Below the pieces are notes generated by a model. That model had not been told where the DNA came from. It did no database searches and saw only the letters and a list, made by a program, of their open reading frames with translations. A stretch of 64,000 nt of DNA from positions 124,001 through 188,000 of the forward strand of contig CABHOV010000047.1 of assembly GCA_902168185.1 (NCBI GenBank), in the 5' to 3' direction. Each line of letters starts with the position of its first letter. The first letter of the stretch is position 1. This document shows, piece by piece, positions 24,897-34,121 of this stretch. The translations under genes and the position numbers were made by a program. Origin of the DNA: an uncultured Bacteroides sp. Its GTDB lineage: Bacteria; Bacteroidota; Bacteroidia; Cytophagales; Cyclobacteriaceae.

Positions 24897-27800
24897 TTAA
24901 AAGTCAAGCTTGATACCGAGTACAACAGATTTTAAAGGAGGAGCTGTGAGATCCAGTTCACCATCCGGCTTAACTTCAGGATCAAACTCAAGATTACTGT
25001 CTGATACATGTGTCCAGAGATTGGTACCTCGCACGTAGATGCCGAGGTTGCTCAACTTGAGAGCAGAGATCAGAGTCTTCGGGAAATTATAACCAATCGT
25101 TACATCCTTCAGGCGCATAAAATCGCCATCATATAAACGCCGTGTAGAGGCTGCGTTGGAGTTGGATGTATTTCCATATATATTTTTAGGATTTTCGGAT
25201 ACATCGCCCGCCTCCTGCCAGCGATCGTACTGACGTGCATATGCATTATAGGTAAACGTATAGCGGCCATCTGACTGCGTGTACCCTGCCCACTGATCGT
25301 ATACCTTGTTCCCACCAGAGAAATATAGCGATCCACTCAGATATATACCTTTATACTCCACATATGTATTCACTGCACCGTACAGTGTGGCAAGTGCACT
25401 TGCATTTTGAGTAACGGCAGTTGCTTTACTATAGGTTGATGTAGTCTCGCCACTGTAACCATCAACATACCACAACGGTGCACCTGTCGCCGGGTCTACT
25501 CCAGCCCACGTCTTTAAATTCCAGGTATAGGCTGCTTCACCTTCGGTAACAATCTGCGTAGTTCCTATAATGCCGATCTCATCGCCATCCGATGTTTTCG
25601 GCAATTTGGTTACTTCGTTATTCAACGAAGTAATATTACCGCCTACTGTCCATTTCAAAGATTGTGTCTTAATTACATCCACATTAACAGAAGCTTCAAC
25701 ACCTTTGTTGACCATCTCGCCTACGTTCTGGTACTGACTGGTAAAGCCAGTTGTACGAGACAACGGTACGTCTAACAGCAGGTCATAACTGGTGCGATTG
25801 AAATATTCTACAGTCGCAGAAATTCTTCCGAAGAACTCTGCATCAATACCGATGTTCCAAGAATTACTTTTTTCCCATGAGAGCTGATCGTTACCGAGCT
25901 GATCTGGATATACTGCTGCCGAACCATCATAAGAACCGTCATATGTGAGGAAGGATTGATATTCATTCAGATCGATGGCCGCGTTGCCGGTTCGTCCATA
26001 CGAACCTCTGAGTTTGGCCAGGTTCAGCCAGTCTATACCTGAAAGAAACGCTTCGCGGGATAATACCCAAGCGGCACCCAGTGAATAAAACGCCCCCCAA
26101 CGATTACCCGGAGCAAAACGTGAGTTTCCTTCACTGCGCAGTGTGGCGTCTATAAATATGCGATCGCTGAAGGCATAGTTTACCATACCGGTAATGGAAT
26201 TGATCGCCCAGTCATTTTCATAACCGGAAGCAAAATCAGGTGTCGCTACAGACGATGGATAATAGAGGCCGTCAGCAGCAATTGCTATACCGCCTGTGCC
26301 AATTGTATAATATTTATTCTTTTGTGCTTCATATATAGCTTTGAAGGCAAGTTTACTTTGTGCTCCTATCTCGATGCTATAGTCCAGCATATTTTTCCAA
26401 ACCCAGTTAAAATTGCGGTTCATATAGGTATAAGAAGAACCATCATTACCATCGTCATCCACATCTACGCCGTCGCCGTGTACGCGGTTGTCGTAGTATA
26501 GCTCATCCGTTACTAAGTAGTCTATTCCGAGGGAAGATGTAAAGCGCAACCTTTCCGTGATATCGAAATTCAACACTGTGCTGTTCAACGCACGAACCTG
26601 TCTCTTGCGGTTAACATCGTTCGCCGCTATATATAGTGGATTGAATACAGAACTTGACAGATCGGTGTTGATGGTACCATCATCGTTATAAGCTTTATCC
26701 CAAGGAGACAGGAACAGCTTGCCAAGCTCAGAGTTTCCAAAGTAAGCAGCACCTTCTAGTTGTCCGTTTTGTAGCGAGTAAGCACCGGTTGTAGCATTCT
26801 CCAAAGATATCTTTTTGCCGAGCGCTGTTGTTACATTGAATTTACCCGTGATGCGCTTATAGTTACTGCCTACATTCGCTCCGTCCTGCTTGAAATAACC
26901 AACCGATGAGTAATAATTCGATCGATCGCTACCTCCCCGGACAGATATATCATAGCTCGCAGTTTTGGCCTCATCGTTTGTCAGCACTTCGCCCCAGTTG
27001 GTATCCGTTATGCCATCCCAACCGCTTGGATATTCAGTCTTTGCTTCATTGATTGAAGCAGCATATCCAGCATTCACCAGCGACTCGTAGTATAATTCTT
27101 CTCGCTGCGTGGCATTCAACATCTTCGGCCCATCTACAGCCCGTGAAACCAAACCGGTTTGTGCCGAAAATGACACAAGCGGTTTAGTCGCTTTCCCTTT
27201 TTTTGTAGTGATGATAATGACACCGTTGGCGCCGCGTGCACCATATATAGCAGTGGCTGTCGCATCTTTCAATACAGACATGCTTTCGATGTCATTGGGG
27301 TTGACCGATGAGAGTACACTCAGCCCACTTGTAGAGGTTGACACATCGTTCTCGCCTGTATAAACCGCTATACCATCAATCACATATAGCGGCTCGTTGC
27401 CTGCTGTGATGGAGCTTCTTCCTCGAATGCGTATATTTTGAACTGAGCCGGGTGTGCCTGATGACGCACTCAATTGTAACCCCGGGACGCTTCCCTGCAA
27501 CACCTGGTCTACTGTGGCCACCGGGCGATTTTCAATTTTGTCACCACCCACGGCGGTGATTGAGCCGGTATAGGAATTTTTATCACGTTCACCAGCACCG
27601 GTAATCACCACCTCTGTTAACTGGTTGATGTCTGTATGCATTTTTATATCAATGTATACCCGGTTTCCCAGTTCAATTTTTTCAGTCTTCAACCCTATAA
27701 ATGAAAACACCAACGTGCCCGATGCCCCCTTCACCTGTATTGAGAAGTTTCCATCGGAGTCTGTTACCGTCCCTTCCGTAGTCCCCATCAGTGATACGTT

Positions 27801-27917
27801 TACTCCTGGCAGCGCGCTTGCGTCTTCTGCCGAGGTAACTTTTCCTGATACAGTTCTGTTCTGCGCCAGACCAATAGCAGGCAGCACCATAATGAATGCA
27901 TAAAGTAGATACTTCAT
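24897..27917 (-). CDS. SusC/RagA-family TonB-dependent transporter
   Basis: About 1006 residues from ATG 27917 (MKYLLYAFIMVLPAIGLAQ, signal peptide); the longer frame to 27968 hides this. A carboxypeptidase-regulatory-like domain opens (VSGKVTSAEDASALPGVNVS). Next are the TonB region TEVVITGAGERDKNSYTG and the plug with NIRIRGRSSITAGNEPLYVIDG and SVLKDATATAIYGARGANGV, then a barrel ending in ...KSVVLGIKLDF. There is no N-terminal STN domain, so control by an anti-sigma factor is not expected; the AraC protein is a more likely regulator. It imports oligosaccharides captured by the SusD partner downstream. Confidence 0.95.
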   Translation of the reverse strand: MKYLLYAFIMVLPAIGLAQNRTVSGKVTSAEDASALPGVNVSLMGTTEGTVTDSDGNFSIQVKGASGTLVFSFIGLKTEKIELGNRVYIDIKMHTDINQLTEVVITGAGERDKNSYTGSITAVGGDKIENRPVATVDQVLQGSVPGLQLSASSGTPGSVQNIRIRGRSSITAGNEPLYVIDGIAVYTGENDVSTSTSGLSVLSSVNPNDIESMSVLKDATATAIYGARGANGVIIITTKKGKATKPLVSFSAQTGLVSRAVDGPKMLNATQREELYYESLVNAGYAASINEAKTEYPSGWDGITDTNWGEVLTNDEAKTASYDISVRGGSDRSNYYSSVGYFKQDGANVGSNYKRITGKFNVTTALGKKISLENATTGAYSLQNGQLEGAAYFGNSELGKLFLSPWDKAYNDDGTINTDLSSSVFNPLYIAANDVNRKRQVRALNSTVLNFDITERLRFTSSLGIDYLVTDELYYDNRVHGDGVDVDDDGNDGSSYTYMNRNFNWVWKNMLDYSIEIGAQSKLAFKAIYEAQKNKYYTIGTGGIAIAADGLYYPSSVATPDFASGYENDWAINSITGMVNYAFSDRIFIDATLRSEGNSRFAPGNRWGAFYSLGAAWVLSREAFLSGIDWLNLAKLRGSYGRTGNAAIDLNEYQSFLTYDGSYDGSAAVYPDQLGNDQLSWEKSNSWNIGIDAEFFGRISATVEYFNRTSYDLLLDVPLSRTTGFTSQYQNVGEMVNKGVEASVNVDVIKTQSLKWTVGGNITSLNNEVTKLPKTSDGDEIGIIGTTQIVTEGEAAYTWNLKTWAGVDPATGAPLWYVDGYSGETTSTYSKATAVTQNASALATLYGAVNTYVEYKGIYLSGSLYFSGGNKVYDQWAGYTQSDGRYTFTYNAYARQYDRWQEAGDVSENPKNIYGNTSNSNAASTRRLYDGDFMRLKDVTIGYNFPKTLISALKLSNLGIYVRGTNLWTHVSDSNLEFDPEVKPDGELDLTAPPLKSVVLGIKLDF

Positions 27918-28422
27918 TCTTGTTAGATTTAGGTTAATGTTAGGTTCTAAAATTCGGGAAGTAATCATGCTCAGGAAATAACCTGATATACCGATTTTAA
28001 CAGGCAGAATATACCGACTTCTCGGTAGAGCTGCAGGAACTATTGCGTTGGGTTAACTTTCGGAGCTTACCGGATGTCCAATCGTTTGGGACAATGATTC
28101 ACGTCATCAATACACTATACTCTTTTTACTATGTATAGGTCGTAAGAGATTTTTATTTATAAAAAACATCAAGTAGATAAATAATACTATTCAACTTGTA
28201 CAACTAAATTGACCTACTATAAAACAACGACCGTTATAACTGTGAGAAGTTAATATATATTCACAGGTCGATGCCAACCGAAAGATGTTCATATTTCAAA
28301 CGCCTTTTGCGTTCCGCCGTTGAACCAGAATCAAGGTGTTATATATCGAAGGTCGCCATCGCGATATTAAGTTGTGATTTTATGATGCCTTCCGCATGAT
28401 CAATCGTGACGCATTAGTTTTT
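27918..28422. promoter_or_regulatory. 505-bp control region upstream of the first SusC, with AAAACAACGACC motif
   Basis: No gene is seen. AAAACAACGACC at 28221-28232 also occurs once exactly (40407-40418) and once as AAAACAACGA (40262-40271) upstream of the second SusC. The distance to the SusC start is about 300 bp here. No clear TAnnTTTG promoter was found by eye. Confidence 0.35.
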
Positions 28423-28872
28423 TTAACAAAGCGATGCGGAATTCGAGTGAAGGGATTCGAGCACCGTTTTGGTAACAGACGGACACAACACTGCCCCTCC
28501 GCTCAGAATGCTTTCAAGTGAGCGGATAAAATCTGCGAGTGTTACTTTTTTTAAAATATACCCGCTAATACCGAGGCTCAATACTTCGTTGATCACCTGC
28601 CCAGAATCTATATCGGTAAATACAACAATTTCAGCGCGGCATTTACTCTTCAACGCACGTATACCTTCCACACGATGCATATCGGATACCGCTATATCCA
28701 TTACAATCGCGTTAGGACAATCGCGATGAACCTGTCGGATGGCGTCACTATAAAACTTGTAGGCATTTACTCTGAAATAATTACCGCTGTGTTCAATGGC
28801 AAAGCTCAGGCCTTCCCTCAGTTTGTCATCTTCTTCGATCAGTACGATTCTCTTCTTCAGTTTTTCAGCCAT
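28423..28872 (-). CDS. receiver-only response regulator (NarL-type lacking HTH)
   Basis: 149 residues from ATG 28872 (MAEKLKKRIVLIEEDDKLRE). D59 in AIVMDIAVSDM is the phospho-acceptor, VFTDIDS holds the switch residue and ILKKVTLADFIRSLESILSG contains the conserved Lys. That last stretch and GGAVLCPSVTKTVLESL are what normally link a NarL/LuxR-type receiver to its helix-turn-helix. Here the protein stops 10 residues later and no HTH follows in any frame. Either a truncated regulator or one working by protein contact. It is alone, with about 500 bp of empty DNA on its downstream side. Confidence 0.85.
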   Translation of the reverse strand: MAEKLKKRIVLIEEDDKLREGLSFAIEHSGNYFRVNAYKFYSDAIRQVHRDCPNAIVMDIAVSDMHRVEGIRALKSKCRAEIVVFTDIDSGQVINEVLSLGISGYILKKVTLADFIRSLESILSGGAVLCPSVTKTVLESLHSNSASLC

Positions 28873-29667
28873 AATTTCATTTCGGTGTTTACCCAAGATA
28901 TTGCATCTGAAACATCTCCTCCGATTAAATAGACAAAGCCATTTAAAATAGTTATTATACTTACCTTTTCGGGGACCAAATAATATACCTTATAAAAATC
29001 AGGTAATCGGCAGAGATTCGAACAATCCAAATGGAATACTATATACTTAGGAAAAGAAAAAATTCTTAAAAGCATCAAATCATGAAACTATATAGCGATA
29101 ATGATTTACCAATATTACCTAGCACCAAACACATCACTTTATTTTTCTATAAGACGAAAACCCCCATTCAGAGAGAGTGGTGAAAATTTACTGGCCGCTA
29201 TACAACATTAACGATGCGGGAAATGCATTGTTGATAATGAACATCTGGGAGCAATACATCCCGATGTCGTTGGATGGATGACATCAGCCTGTCTGGCTAT
29301 GAATAACAACCGAATATCGAAGCTCATTACCCGTAGAAACTTTAACAATATAGAGAAGGCGATCGAGTAAATAGTCAGCATTCGGCAACTCTATCGTGGA
29401 TAACCTTTATAAATGGAGCACCATTTCTTTATAGCTTTTACTGCTTAAGAAATATAGGTTGCGCTTGCAAGCTATAAATAAACGAAGAAGGTAGAAACTC
29501 CATGTTGATATCAGAATTATATTTATATACGCTATTCACTATGTAAATATAGCTATTGTTTTAAGTAGGTTAGTGCCTGGCCTAACACTTCAAAACCATA
29601 TCTGTACTCGCCACCACACCACAAGAGGTATACGTATAGATCTTACATACAATTACTCGTTTAGTCT
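28873..29667. other. 795-bp gap with no gene seen
   Basis: AT-rich, with many stops on both strands. A 33-codon frame starting GTG at 29182 (VKIYWPLYNINDAGNALLIM) looks somewhat protein-like but is too short to call. No RNA gene fold, repeat or mobile element was seen. Confidence 0.4.
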
Positions 29668-30585
29668 TTAGTTGAATGATCTCCTGAACTCCAACGGAGA
29701 CACTCTCGTTTTATTTTTAAAAAGCTTGTTAAAAGACTGTGAATGTTCAAACCCAAGCTGAAAGGCAATCTCGCTAACAGACAATGTAGTCGTAGACAAT
29801 TTCTCTTTCGCCTTTTCAATCAGTTTATCATGAATGTGATGTTGTGTTGATCGTCCAGTTAACGTCTTGAGTAAACTGCCCAGGTAATTTGGTGAAATGT
29901 TTAAAACCTCTGCAATCTGCTGTGCGGTGGGTAAACCTTTCTCAGTCAAGTCCGCACTATTAAACCAGTCGTCAAGAACCTTTTCCAATCGCTCAAGAAC
30001 CTGGTGACTGCTTTTCTTGCGCGTTATGAATTGTCGCTGATAAAAGCGCTCGCAATAGTTTAGTAGAAGCTGTATCTGAGAAATGATAATGTTGTGACTG
30101 AACTTATCAATGTTATTGTGATACTCCCGCTGAATATTCTGCATCAGCTCGGTAATAATTGTTTCTTCCTTCTCCGACATGAACAAAGCTTCATTGACCG
30201 AGTACCCAAAGAATTCATACTGCTTTATATCCTTCGCCAAAGGCGTGTTCCATAAAAACTCGGGATGTATAAACAGAAGTATACCGGTTGGTTTTACTTT
30301 GGGTGTTTCAACCGTAAGGTGCACCACTTGTCCCGGTGAGACAAATGACATCAGCCCCTCATCGAAATCATACTCTTGCTGACCATAGCGAAATTTACCC
30401 TGAATATCTCTTTTCAGTCCAACAGAATAAAAGTTTTGTACCCAGCTGATTTCTTTCTCCTTGGTTTGGTACTCAACCAAGCCATAATCTACAACGCTTA
30501 CCATCGGATGTTCCGGTTTTGGCAAGCCACTCATCTTGTGAAATTCACTGATGGTATTGAAAGTATAAATGTTCTTAGATGCCAT
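29668..30585 (-). CDS. AraC-family transcriptional regulator
   Basis: 305 residues. The N-terminal sensor half contains NFYSVGLKRDIQGKFRYGQQ and LMSFVSPGQVVHLTVE, a cupin-like start common in Cytophagales AraC proteins. The HTH pair is PTAQQIAEVLNISPNYLGSL, LKTLTGRSTQHHIHDKLIEK and LSVSEIAFQLGFEHSQSFNK, ending LFKNKTRVSPLEFRRSFN. It lies 48 bp downstream of the SDR on the same strand, separated by a strong hairpin. The C-terminal 45 residues match the AraC remnant at 2910-3058. It probably controls the SDR through the repeats at 31546-31573. Confidence 0.93.
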   Translation of the reverse strand: MASKNIYTFNTISEFHKMSGLPKPEHPMVSVVDYGLVEYQTKEKEISWVQNFYSVGLKRDIQGKFRYGQQEYDFDEGLMSFVSPGQVVHLTVETPKVKPTGILLFIHPEFLWNTPLAKDIKQYEFFGYSVNEALFMSEKEETIITELMQNIQREYHNNIDKFSHNIIISQIQLLLNYCERFYQRQFITRKKSSHQVLERLEKVLDDWFNSADLTEKGLPTAQQIAEVLNISPNYLGSLLKTLTGRSTQHHIHDKLIEKAKEKLSTTTLSVSEIAFQLGFEHSQSFNKLFKNKTRVSPLEFRRSFN

Positions 30586-30593
30586 ACATATAT

Positions 30594-30624
30594 AGAGGTG
30601 GAACTATGGTATAGTTCCACCTCT
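30594..30624 (-). terminator. 14-bp perfect hairpin between the SDR and AraC genes
   Basis: AGAGGTGGAACTAT at 30594-30607 pairs perfectly with ATAGTTCCACCTCT at 30611-30624 around a 3-nt loop. On the minus strand it starts 10 nt after the SDR stop and ends 8 nt before the AraC start. No T-run follows. It would block read-through or, if read through, cover the ribosome site of the AraC gene. Confidence 0.6.
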
Positions 30625-30633
30625 CTTTATAGT

Positions 30634-31470
30634 TCAATAATCTGTTGACTTGCTCAAGACCTCGTTGGCCATGAGTTCGTTTTTCAATATATCAATTTTT
30701 GTGTTTGCCATTCCAAATGAATCACTTCCCATAAAGAAATGCAACGGAGGATTCTGACTCTCTGCTAATGTAATCAATGCAAGCGCACCCTTTTCAGGAT
30801 CACCCGGTTGATTGCCAGGGATTTTTTCAAGATGCACCTGGTCAAGTTCGCGGGCCTCCTTGTAGTCAGCGATTGGATTGGCAGAAAATCGTAACGATCC
30901 CTTGAGTAGAAAGTTAGTCTTAAAGTAACCAGGATATACAATGGTAGCAGACACTCCAAGTGATTTCACCTCGGCCGACAAAGCTTCTGTTAATCCTGCA
31001 ACCGCGAACTTGGTCGCGTTGTAAATACCCCAGCCCGGAAACGCTCCGAGGAAACCCGCGATTGATGAGATGTTAATAATGTGTCCTGATTTCTTTTCAC
31101 GGAAATGAGGCATCACGTTCCTGATCACATTCAGTACACCAAACACGTTGGCATCAAAGTTCTCACGCCCCTCCTTATCGGTAAGCTCCTCGACTGTCCC
31201 CAATTGACCGTAGCCGGCATTGTTCACCACTACATCTATACTTCCAAAAGTCTCAATCGTTTTGGCAATAGCAAGACTGATGCTTTTCTCATTTACCACA
31301 TCGGCTTCCAAGGGGAGAAAATTTGCAGAGTTTCCCACATCCTTTCTCATCGCGTCTGCTGTTCTGGATGTTGCCGCTACGCGATAGCCTTCGCTTAAAA
31401 GTCTTTTAACAAGTGTAAGACCGAGGCCTTTAGATGCTCCGGTTACAAACCATACTTTTTTAGTGCTCAT
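30634..31470 (-). CDS. short-chain dehydrogenase/reductase
   Basis: 278 residues. Cofactor loop WFVTGASKGLGLTLVKRLL, R in AATSRTADA (NADP+ preference likely), LEADVVNE, VVVNNAGYGQLG, Ser in INISSIAGFLG and the Y-x-x-x-K pair in GIYNATKFAVAG are all in place. The later part PGYFKTNFLLKGSLRFSANP is the substrate loop of the classical oxidoreductase subgroup often annotated as SDR family oxidoreductase with unknown aldehyde or ketone substrate. It is followed by an AraC gene, an SDR/AraC pairing also seen at 8326-10292. Confidence 0.92.
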   Translation of the reverse strand: MSTKKVWFVTGASKGLGLTLVKRLLSEGYRVAATSRTADAMRKDVGNSANFLPLEADVVNEKSISLAIAKTIETFGSIDVVVNNAGYGQLGTVEELTDKEGRENFDANVFGVLNVIRNVMPHFREKKSGHIINISSIAGFLGAFPGWGIYNATKFAVAGLTEALSAEVKSLGVSATIVYPGYFKTNFLLKGSLRFSANPIADYKEARELDQVHLEKIPGNQPGDPEKGALALITLAESQNPPLHFFMGSDSFGMANTKIDILKNELMANEVLSKSTDY

Positions 31471-31545
31471 TGTTGTAAAGTTTTTGTTGTTGAATTAATT
31501 ACAATACAAAGGTGGACTCTGTAAGCACGGTGGATGTAGTTAAAT

Positions 31546-31573
31546 CAATGATCGTTGTAGCCGAAACAATGAT
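31546..31573 (-). promoter_or_regulatory. tandem CAATGAT repeats with 21-bp period upstream of the SDR gene
   Basis: CAATGAT occurs at 31546-31552 and 31567-31573, exactly 21 bp apart, that is two helical turns on the same face. They are 76-103 bp before the SDR start. On the minus strand CACCTTTG at about 31508-31515 resembles the -7 box. The layout mirrors the tandem sites before the other SDR at 8238-8274 and fits an AraC-type activator. Confidence 0.45.
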
Positions 31574-31810
31574 GTGGATTTGATAGCCACTGACTAAATA
31601 TTTACTTTCTTGCCTGCTCTTTTGTTTTCCTTATGAGGGCGAGATTGAAACCTTATGTAACGGGCAGTTTGGAATTATATACAAACTCCAGAACACATAT
31701 TGGAATTATGTATGGCACGATGCGTAAAGTCATCTGTATAGTACGATCAACGTTGTCAAGCTCAAAAGGAAGTGGGTCGATCAGACTTGGGAAGAACGAA
31801 GGTCTGCTCC

Positions 31811-31837
31811 CCTCTATCCGATAATCGGATAAAGAGG
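31811..31837. terminator. hairpin in the gap before the STN gene end
   Basis: TATCCGAT and ATCGGATA pair around a single base, flanked by CCTCT (31811-31815) and AGAGG (31833-31837) across a small bulge. It lies downstream of the minus-strand STN gene, 158 bp after its stop, in a 524-bp gap with no gene. No T-run is present, so it may be an operator instead. Confidence 0.35.
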
Positions 31838-31994
31838 CAGCATCCTTAACGGATGGAATGCTATATATTGATCAAATGCCGTAAGCAGATGTGAATCTGC
31901 TGCAAGGCAGGTGTTTATCCGACATAAATATGCGATACCCGTTTTAGGTATAGATACTTCCATCATCTTAGCACGATACAATGTTGTTCACTTG

Positions 31995-33062
31995 CTATAC
32001 CCGTTTACTGTGCATAAAGAAAATATACCGAAACCCCATGGCCAGGGAGAGGACATGAATGGATGCAGGAACATCCTCTGACGGCCGCACAGCATGCAGG
32101 CCATACTGGCCTTTTAAATATATACTACCTGCCCCACCAAGGCGTTGATTGATCTCTAAACATACCATACCACTATATATACTCCTGTGCGTATCCACGG
32201 CAGGTAAGGGCGAAGTGTATATCGGCCGGCGGGTATGAATATAGCGCACAAAATGATCCGGAGCGCTATATGTAAAAGTGGCTGACAACCCAACCGTTGC
32301 TTTACGTATTCTGGCAAGAGAGTATGTCCAGGCGAGCAAGACCTCGTGATGTATATTCTGCGGGCCGGAATAGTACATCTGCCGGGATGCTGAATCTTTT
32401 AATGAAAGGCTCATGGTACCGACAATAAGCGTACGAGCCGAAGGTTGATATGCAACGGCAGCGCCGATGCGGTGGCCGGTGTTTAAGGTATGGCCGGAGT
32501 GATGGGAACCTATAACAATTTCATTATTTAAGTCCTGCAGTAGCAGAAAGTGAAAGGCACAAGGCGATGGACCCATGGTATAGCGCGGTGCATGGAGCCG
32601 CATCACGACGGGTATATATACATACTTTGCGGCTGGTATCGGGTGAAGGGGGAATACGATGTTCCGCTGCACAAGCCGGACTGAATCAGCCGGATCGAAG
32701 CTTCCAATAGCAAGATGTCGCTTGACTGTGTTTAAGGTTTCATCTTCACGCAAGGATACGATGTGTCTGCGCCGGAAGACGACCGTAGTGCCAACGATGA
32801 TAAACTCCACGTCGGCCTGCCTTCCCAACTCGTGGAGCAGGTCATAAACAGAAATGGACTGCGCTTCAATAGATATGGGAGTCTTTCCCGTAACATTATC
32901 AAAGCCGTACGAAAACAATATATAATACTCCTGCTGAAGTTTATTGAGCACCTCCTCCAGCGGCATGGATCTCACAGCGAAATTAATTTCGCGATCCAGC
33001 AACATCTGGGAATACACGCTGTTATTTTGAAACAAGAATATACCTGCCACCAGATAACGCAT
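31995..33062 (-). CDS. free-standing STN (secretin/TonB short N-terminal) domain protein with a beta-rich C-terminal part
   Basis: About 355 residues from ATG 33062; an ATG at 33086 overlaps the FecR gene by 13 bp. After a signal peptide (LVAGIFLFQNNSVYSQ) an STN domain spans about residues 25-100: INFAVRSMPLEEVLNKLQQE, YYILFSYGFDNVTGKTPISI, SVYDLLHELGRQADVEFIIV, TTVVFRRRH. STN normally sits at the N-terminus of a TonB transducer and signals to FecR. Here it is fused to about 240 residues of alternating hydrophobic strands (RIGAAVAYQPSARTLIVGTM; KATVGLSATFTYSAPDH; MGFRYIFFMHSKRV) that look like a small outer-membrane barrel. It ends the sigma-FecR operon and probably feeds the signal to FecR. 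Confidence 0.8.
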   Translation of the reverse strand: MRYLVAGIFLFQNNSVYSQMLLDREINFAVRSMPLEEVLNKLQQEYYILFSYGFDNVTGKTPISIEAQSISVYDLLHELGRQADVEFIIVGTTVVFRRRHIVSLREDETLNTVKRHLAIGSFDPADSVRLVQRNIVFPLHPIPAAKYVYIPVVMRLHAPRYTMGPSPCAFHFLLLQDLNNEIVIGSHHSGHTLNTGHRIGAAVAYQPSARTLIVGTMSLSLKDSASRQMYYSGPQNIHHEVLLAWTYSLARIRKATVGLSATFTYSAPDHFVRYIHTRRPIYTSPLPAVDTHRSIYSGMVCLEINQRLGGAGSIYLKGQYGLHAVRPSEDVPASIHVLSLAMGFRYIFFMHSKRV

Positions 33063-33073
33063 AACTTTTTTGA

Positions 33074-34054
33074 TTAAAGAGTACAACCTTTCCCTGAAAT
33101 GCTATAGCTACCACGGCCTGTCGCATGGAACTCGATGTTTATACTATAGGAAAGTATTTTGATAATTTCCTCAACGGAGGCTTGATCGAAGGTGCCGGTA
33201 AACGGGCAGCCTCGGAGTGCTACGGGCAGCGTGCAACGTATACTGTATAACTTTTCAACCTGCCGTATCACTTCCTCTAACGAAGCCTTTTTGAATTCGA
33301 GTTTCCCCGTTAACCAGAACTGCATGCTGGAATCATCTGCCGGAACTGCTTTACTCCTCAGGCCATCTTTCAGGGAGAGATACTCTCCCCTATGAAGATG
33401 CCAGGTCATGGCAGGCAAACAAACATCCACCCTCCCATCGATCACCATAACTTCAAGGGGACGATCAGAAAATGCGCGGACATGAAAGGTAGTTCCCTTT
33501 ACCCGAATAGTGCCAGCGGGCGAGCGAAGTATAAACGGACGCTCTTCTTTCTTAACAGACAAGAGCGCTTCACCTTCCAAGTCGATCACACGTTCCTTTC
33601 TTGTAAACTGACACCCAAGCCGGGATGTACTATTGAGATCCACCCGTGAACTATCACTTAGCCAGACTGTACTTGAATCACTGGCAGCAACCGTGTAGCG
33701 CTCTTCAAGACGGACCGGGGGATATAGGTATAAATACAAATAAGCCGAACCTGCCATCACTCCCGCGCACATGCTGAGTGCTAAGATTACAAGGCGCTTG
33801 AGACGCCTGACCTGTATTTCTTTTGAAACCAGTAGCGTCAGATTCTCTTCAAGTCTCTTCAGGTTGAAAGCGTGGTCGTATTCATCTGGAGAAGTATCAT
33901 CAACATCCATCTCCCATATTTTCTTTATTTCGTCATATTCACGTCTATGCTCGGCACTGTCCTGAAGCCATTGCTGCAATTGAATATTCTCCTGCCTACT
34001 GATTTGTCCGGTCAGTGATTTGTGAATCAAACTGGTGTAGTCGTCCTGTAACAT
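33074..34054 (-). CDS. FecR-family anti-sigma factor
   Basis: 326 residues from ATG 34054 (MLQDDYTSLIHKSLTGQISR); the longer frame to 34114 has no similarity. The N-terminal cytoplasmic sigma-binding part contains LQQWLQDSAEHRREYDEIKKIW. One TM segment follows (LVILALSMCAGVMAGSAYLYL). The FecR domain holds DSSTVWLSDSSRVDLNSTSR, VIDLEGEALLSVKKEERPFI and AGTIRVKGTTFHVRAF. A DUF4974-like tail (LEFKKASLEEVIRQVEKLYS) closes the protein. It holds the ECF sigma factor inactive until a signal arrives from an STN domain. Confidence 0.93.
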   Translation of the reverse strand: MLQDDYTSLIHKSLTGQISRQENIQLQQWLQDSAEHRREYDEIKKIWEMDVDDTSPDEYDHAFNLKRLEENLTLLVSKEIQVRRLKRLVILALSMCAGVMAGSAYLYLYLYPPVRLEERYTVAASDSSTVWLSDSSRVDLNSTSRLGCQFTRKERVIDLEGEALLSVKKEERPFILRSPAGTIRVKGTTFHVRAFSDRPLEVMVIDGRVDVCLPAMTWHLHRGEYLSLKDGLRSKAVPADDSSMQFWLTGKLEFKKASLEEVIRQVEKLYSIRCTLPVALRGCPFTGTFDQASVEEIIKILSYSINIEFHATGRGSYSISGKGCTL

Positions 34055-34076
34055 GGCATATATATTTCTCTTTGTT

Positions 34077-34105
34077 ATACAGCAAATGAACCTGCAAACC
34101 CTACC
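34077..34105 (-). promoter_or_regulatory. ECF-type promoter-like element before fecR
   Basis: On the minus strand GGTAGGGTT (34097-34105), 14 bases, then CTGTAT (34077-34082). The same two blocks, 13 bases apart, precede the sigma gene at 34748-34775, with GTTG just before in both. It ends 23 bp before the FecR start. Confidence 0.5.
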
Positions 34106-34121
34106 AACATGCATTTATTTT

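Noticed and set aside
28995-29035. GATTCGAAC motif that recalls a tRNA T-loop on the minus strand
   Set aside because: The flanks cannot form T-arm, acceptor or anticodon stems.
29182-29283. 33-codon frame starting with GTG
   Set aside because: Too short, no conserved motif and no clear ribosome site.
31633-31824. 63-codon plus-strand frame in the gap near the SDR
   Set aside because: Basic, low-complexity translation without motif; judged chance.
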